From positions 1 through 34,238 of the forward strand of contig JAEWVF010000011.1 in assembly GCA_023459215.1 (NCBI GenBank): a stretch of DNA of 34,238 bases. Reading direction: 5' to 3'. The notes beneath the pieces are model-generated. The model made no database searches and had not been told where the DNA came from. It was given only the letters and a program-made list of their open reading frames with translations. The position numbers and the translations under genes were made by a program. The number at the start of each line of letters is the position of its first letter. Position 1 is the first letter of the stretch. The stretch is from Chloroflexota bacterium. Its GTDB lineage: Bacteria; Chloroflexota; Anaerolineae; Anaerolineales; Villigracilaceae. Shown in pieces: positions 32,551 to 34,238 of this stretch.

Positions 32551-33948
32551 ATAGGTATCAAGGTAAGGCCAGGTTAGGGGATGAAAGCACCTGAAAAGTT
32601 GATGGATTGATATTACGCTTTAGCAAGCGCGGAACAGCTTTGAGTGCATGAACGATTATTGAAATAGCTTTAGATAATGCCGAAGTATCGACAATGTTGA
32701 TCTGTAGAAGCACGGCAAATTTGCGGATGGCAGAGCAAGCAAGAACCACACTTTTATCCGAGATTTGCCAAACAGAGATAAGAAGTATCCAATGCTGAAC
32801 CAAAACCGCGATGAGCTTGGCATAAACTTCAGTGAGAACGCGCCAAGGGTTTTGACTATTGGATTCGTCAATGAACGAGTAGGATTTCCACAATCGAAAT
32901 AGCAATTCGATTTGCCAGCGCAAGCGATAGAGAGCAAAGACATCCAAGTTGGAAAGTCTCTCTTGAGAAGCATTTGTCAAGAACAATGTCCAGCAAACTA
33001 ATTGGAGACGCTCTTCAGAAAGAGAGACGCCTTTTTTACGAGCATAGTCACGCAGTTTTCGTTTACGCTTTTCTACTGTCCGATCATCAGCCCTGAAAGC
33101 GATTAGACGGCAAGGGAGATGATGATTTTTACCTAATTCAACAGCAACATCAATTCGGTTGCTGGTTTGTCCTTGTAAAAAAGAAAGAAGAGCCAATTCT
33201 TGACCATTTTGCTGCAAACCGACTTCATGTTTATAGCGAGTAATCCAAAAACCACCAGCTTTTGCGTCTTCCTGCAGTTGCTCCAGATCAAAAAAGCCTA
33301 AATCATCAATGCGCAATTCGTCTTTCTGTAAAGTTTGACAGAACCATGGTGATTTCTTATCGTGTTCACGCCCGTTTGCCAGACTTGGGCCAGATAATTG
33401 GCCTGATTTATATTCCAGGCTGACGTGTAATTTTAGTGCAGAACAACCCTTTTTTCCATCTGGCTGTACACCTCGCCAGACTGCAACGCACTCATCGGGC
33501 AGTCCAATCACACTTCCATCTTGAATGTGTATCTTGGTGAAACGATTAAGCAGATCCAGATCAACATCGGAGGAGCTACTGATCATTTGTTGAACAGCTT
33601 TTTCAAGCAATGCCTTCATAAAGCTAGCACAGGCCTCATTGAAACGTTGTTCTAATCCTTGTCCGCTAATTTCCAGATTCGATAGCCCGGCAGCTTGCTG
33701 CATTTCTCGATAGCTCATCTTTGGATTATTCAGAAACCCAAAAACCAAGGTTTGCGCAAAATGACTACCTGTGACTTTCACCTTTCGTCTCACAAACTCC
33801 TTTTCTCGCGCCAATGCGTCTGCTTGGCTACCCAGCACATTTTGCAGTGCCGTGCTTACTTGTGCTATATTGGTCATGGGATTTTCCTGGTTCGTTTTCG
33901 GTTGGCACCAAAACTATATCAGGAAAATCCCCTTAGCTTGATACTCAT
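32551..33948. mobile_element. IS4-family insertion sequence
   Basis: Element of about 1,398 bp with one transposase gene. The ends ATAGGTATCAAGGTAAGG (32551-32568) and, read inward on the minus strand, ATGAGTATCAAGCTAAGG (33948-33931) match at 15 of 18 bases. The base composition is clearly AT-richer than the surrounding genes. Identical 23-bp palindromes lie directly outside both ends. Exact borders may shift by one base because CAT and C/G are shared with the palindromes. Confidence 0.85.
32558..33877 (-). CDS. IS4-family transposase
   Basis: DDE transposase of 439 residues. An N-terminal DNA-binding segment begins LQNVLGSQADALAREKEF (11-28). The catalytic residues are D120 in KIHIQDGSVIGLP, D191 or D192 in LRIDDLGFFDL, and E324 in the IS4 signature YRLRWQIELLFRLWK, giving the Y317-R320-E324-K331 pattern with the standard Y(2)R(3)E(6)K spacing. 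The frame is uninterrupted, and an AGGA site precedes the ATG, so the element may be active. Codon and base use are more AT-rich than the neighbours. It lies between the two palindrome copies. Confidence 0.95.
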   Translation of the reverse strand: MTNIAQVSTALQNVLGSQADALAREKEFVRRKVKVTGSHFAQTLVFGFLNNPKMSYREMQQAAGLSNLEISGQGLEQRFNEACASFMKALLEKAVQQMISSSSDVDLDLLNRFTKIHIQDGSVIGLPDECVAVWRGVQPDGKKGCSALKLHVSLEYKSGQLSGPSLANGREHDKKSPWFCQTLQKDELRIDDLGFFDLEQLQEDAKAGGFWITRYKHEVGLQQNGQELALLSFLQGQTSNRIDVAVELGKNHHLPCRLIAFRADDRTVEKRKRKLRDYARKKGVSLSEERLQLVCWTLFLTNASQERLSNLDVFALYRLRWQIELLFRLWKSYSFIDESNSQNPWRVLTEVYAKLIAVLVQHWILLISVWQISDKSVVLACSAIRKFAVLLQINIVDTSALSKAISIIVHALKAVPRLLKRNINPSTFQVLSSPNLALP

Positions 33949-33971
33949 GGGGCGAGATAGTATCTCGCCCC
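33949..33971. repeat. 23-bp palindrome at the right border of the IS
   Basis: Exact second copy of the palindrome at 32528-32550, in the same position relative to the IS end. After it the sequence CTACGG extends the dyad by a few bases (compare TAGGGG at the left copy), suggesting that the original site was a longer palindrome. Confidence 0.9.
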
Positions 33972-34238
33972 TACGGTCTTAAACCTGTTTTTACAACCCC
34001 TGCGCTTGATAGGAATTCTTTTCTACTTGCCTGGCATAGCCAGCTCAACTGACTCACTTTTGCATCCCCCATACACTTTATAAGATTTTGTTAGGGGTCA
34101 GTTGATACAACCTGATTGACTGACAAAAGTTATGCACTTTCGGTGGAAAATGCCGTGAGGACAAAACGCGGCACATCGAAGCGTATAGATGCGATAACTT
34201 TGTGAGGGTCTGGTCGAGGATCAAAAGCGAAAAAGTCG
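33972..34238. other. Right-end non-coding stretch
   Basis: About 265 bp with no convincing gene. It has a 9-bp inverted pair TCAACTGAC (34045-34053) / GTCAGTTGA (34097-34105). A minus-strand frame is open from the edge to a TAA at 34132-34130 (about 35 residues, DFFAFDPRPDPHK...), which could be the end of a gene beyond the window, but nothing in it is recognisable. Confidence 0.4.

Noticed and set aside
34130..34237. Minus-strand frame of about 35 residues open to the right edge
   Set aside because: Too short and without a recognisable motif; it could be the end of a gene but cannot be supported from this window.
1..34238. tRNA, rRNA or CRISPR array
   Set aside because: No clover-leaf with TTCRA arm, no rRNA-like sequence and no regularly spaced direct repeats were seen on either strand, though I could not run a covariance search.

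Overview
The window looks like chromosomal DNA of a Chloroflexota bacterium, probably class Anaerolineae. This is inferred from protein style and gene content (collagen-stalked multihaem lipoprotein, NapC-like cytochrome, AglEFG-type sugar transporter with TreS and amylosucrase, recX-rny pair, strong GC bias at third codon positions). No rRNA, tRNA or marker gene fixes the taxonomy.

Region 1 (1-8332, all on the minus strand) is one alpha-glucoside utilisation locus. A LacI-type regulator is followed by a binding lipoprotein, two CUT1 permeases, trehalose synthase, a ROK fructokinase and the start of an amylosucrase that runs off the left edge. A consensus promoter upstream of lacI overlaps a perfect 34-bp palindrome, so the regulator probably controls itself and the whole operon. 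The enzymes fit together: amylosucrase turns sucrose into glucan plus fructose, fructokinase captures the fructose, and TreS interconverts maltose and trehalose. A palindromic repeat interrupts the amylosucrase frame at the window edge. No ABC ATPase is visible.

Region 2 (8377-13863) holds a pseudouridine synthase with a long basic tail followed by an SDR oxidoreductase (minus strand), then a methyltransferase-glycosyltransferase fusion and a UDP-GlcNAc 2-epimerase (plus strand), and a small membrane protein convergent with the epimerase.

Region 3 (13864-17392) is a long AT-richer intergenic stretch with a repeat element and operator-like sites, followed by two multihaem c-type cytochromes: a six-haem lipoprotein with a collagen-like stalk and a membrane-anchored nine-haem NapC-like protein. 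Together they look like an electron-transfer module across the cell surface.

Region 4 (17465-24301, plus strand) is a tightly packed six-gene run (tag, zinc-dependent phospholipase-like protein, alpha/beta hydrolase, MFS transporter, metallo-beta-lactamase hydrolase, SLC13 transporter) and then an SPFH protein closed by a terminator shared with the convergent M28 peptidase.

Region 5 (24283-29212, minus strand) is recX-rny-M28 peptidase, with a consensus promoter and structured leader, and a cysteine desulfurase further upstream. Region 6 (29363-32519, plus strand) is a divergent gamma-glutamyltransferase homologue, a DUF5680 protein and a second alpha/beta hydrolase. Region 7 is an intact-looking, AT-rich IS4-family element flanked by two identical 23-bp palindromes, then about 265 bp without a convincing gene.
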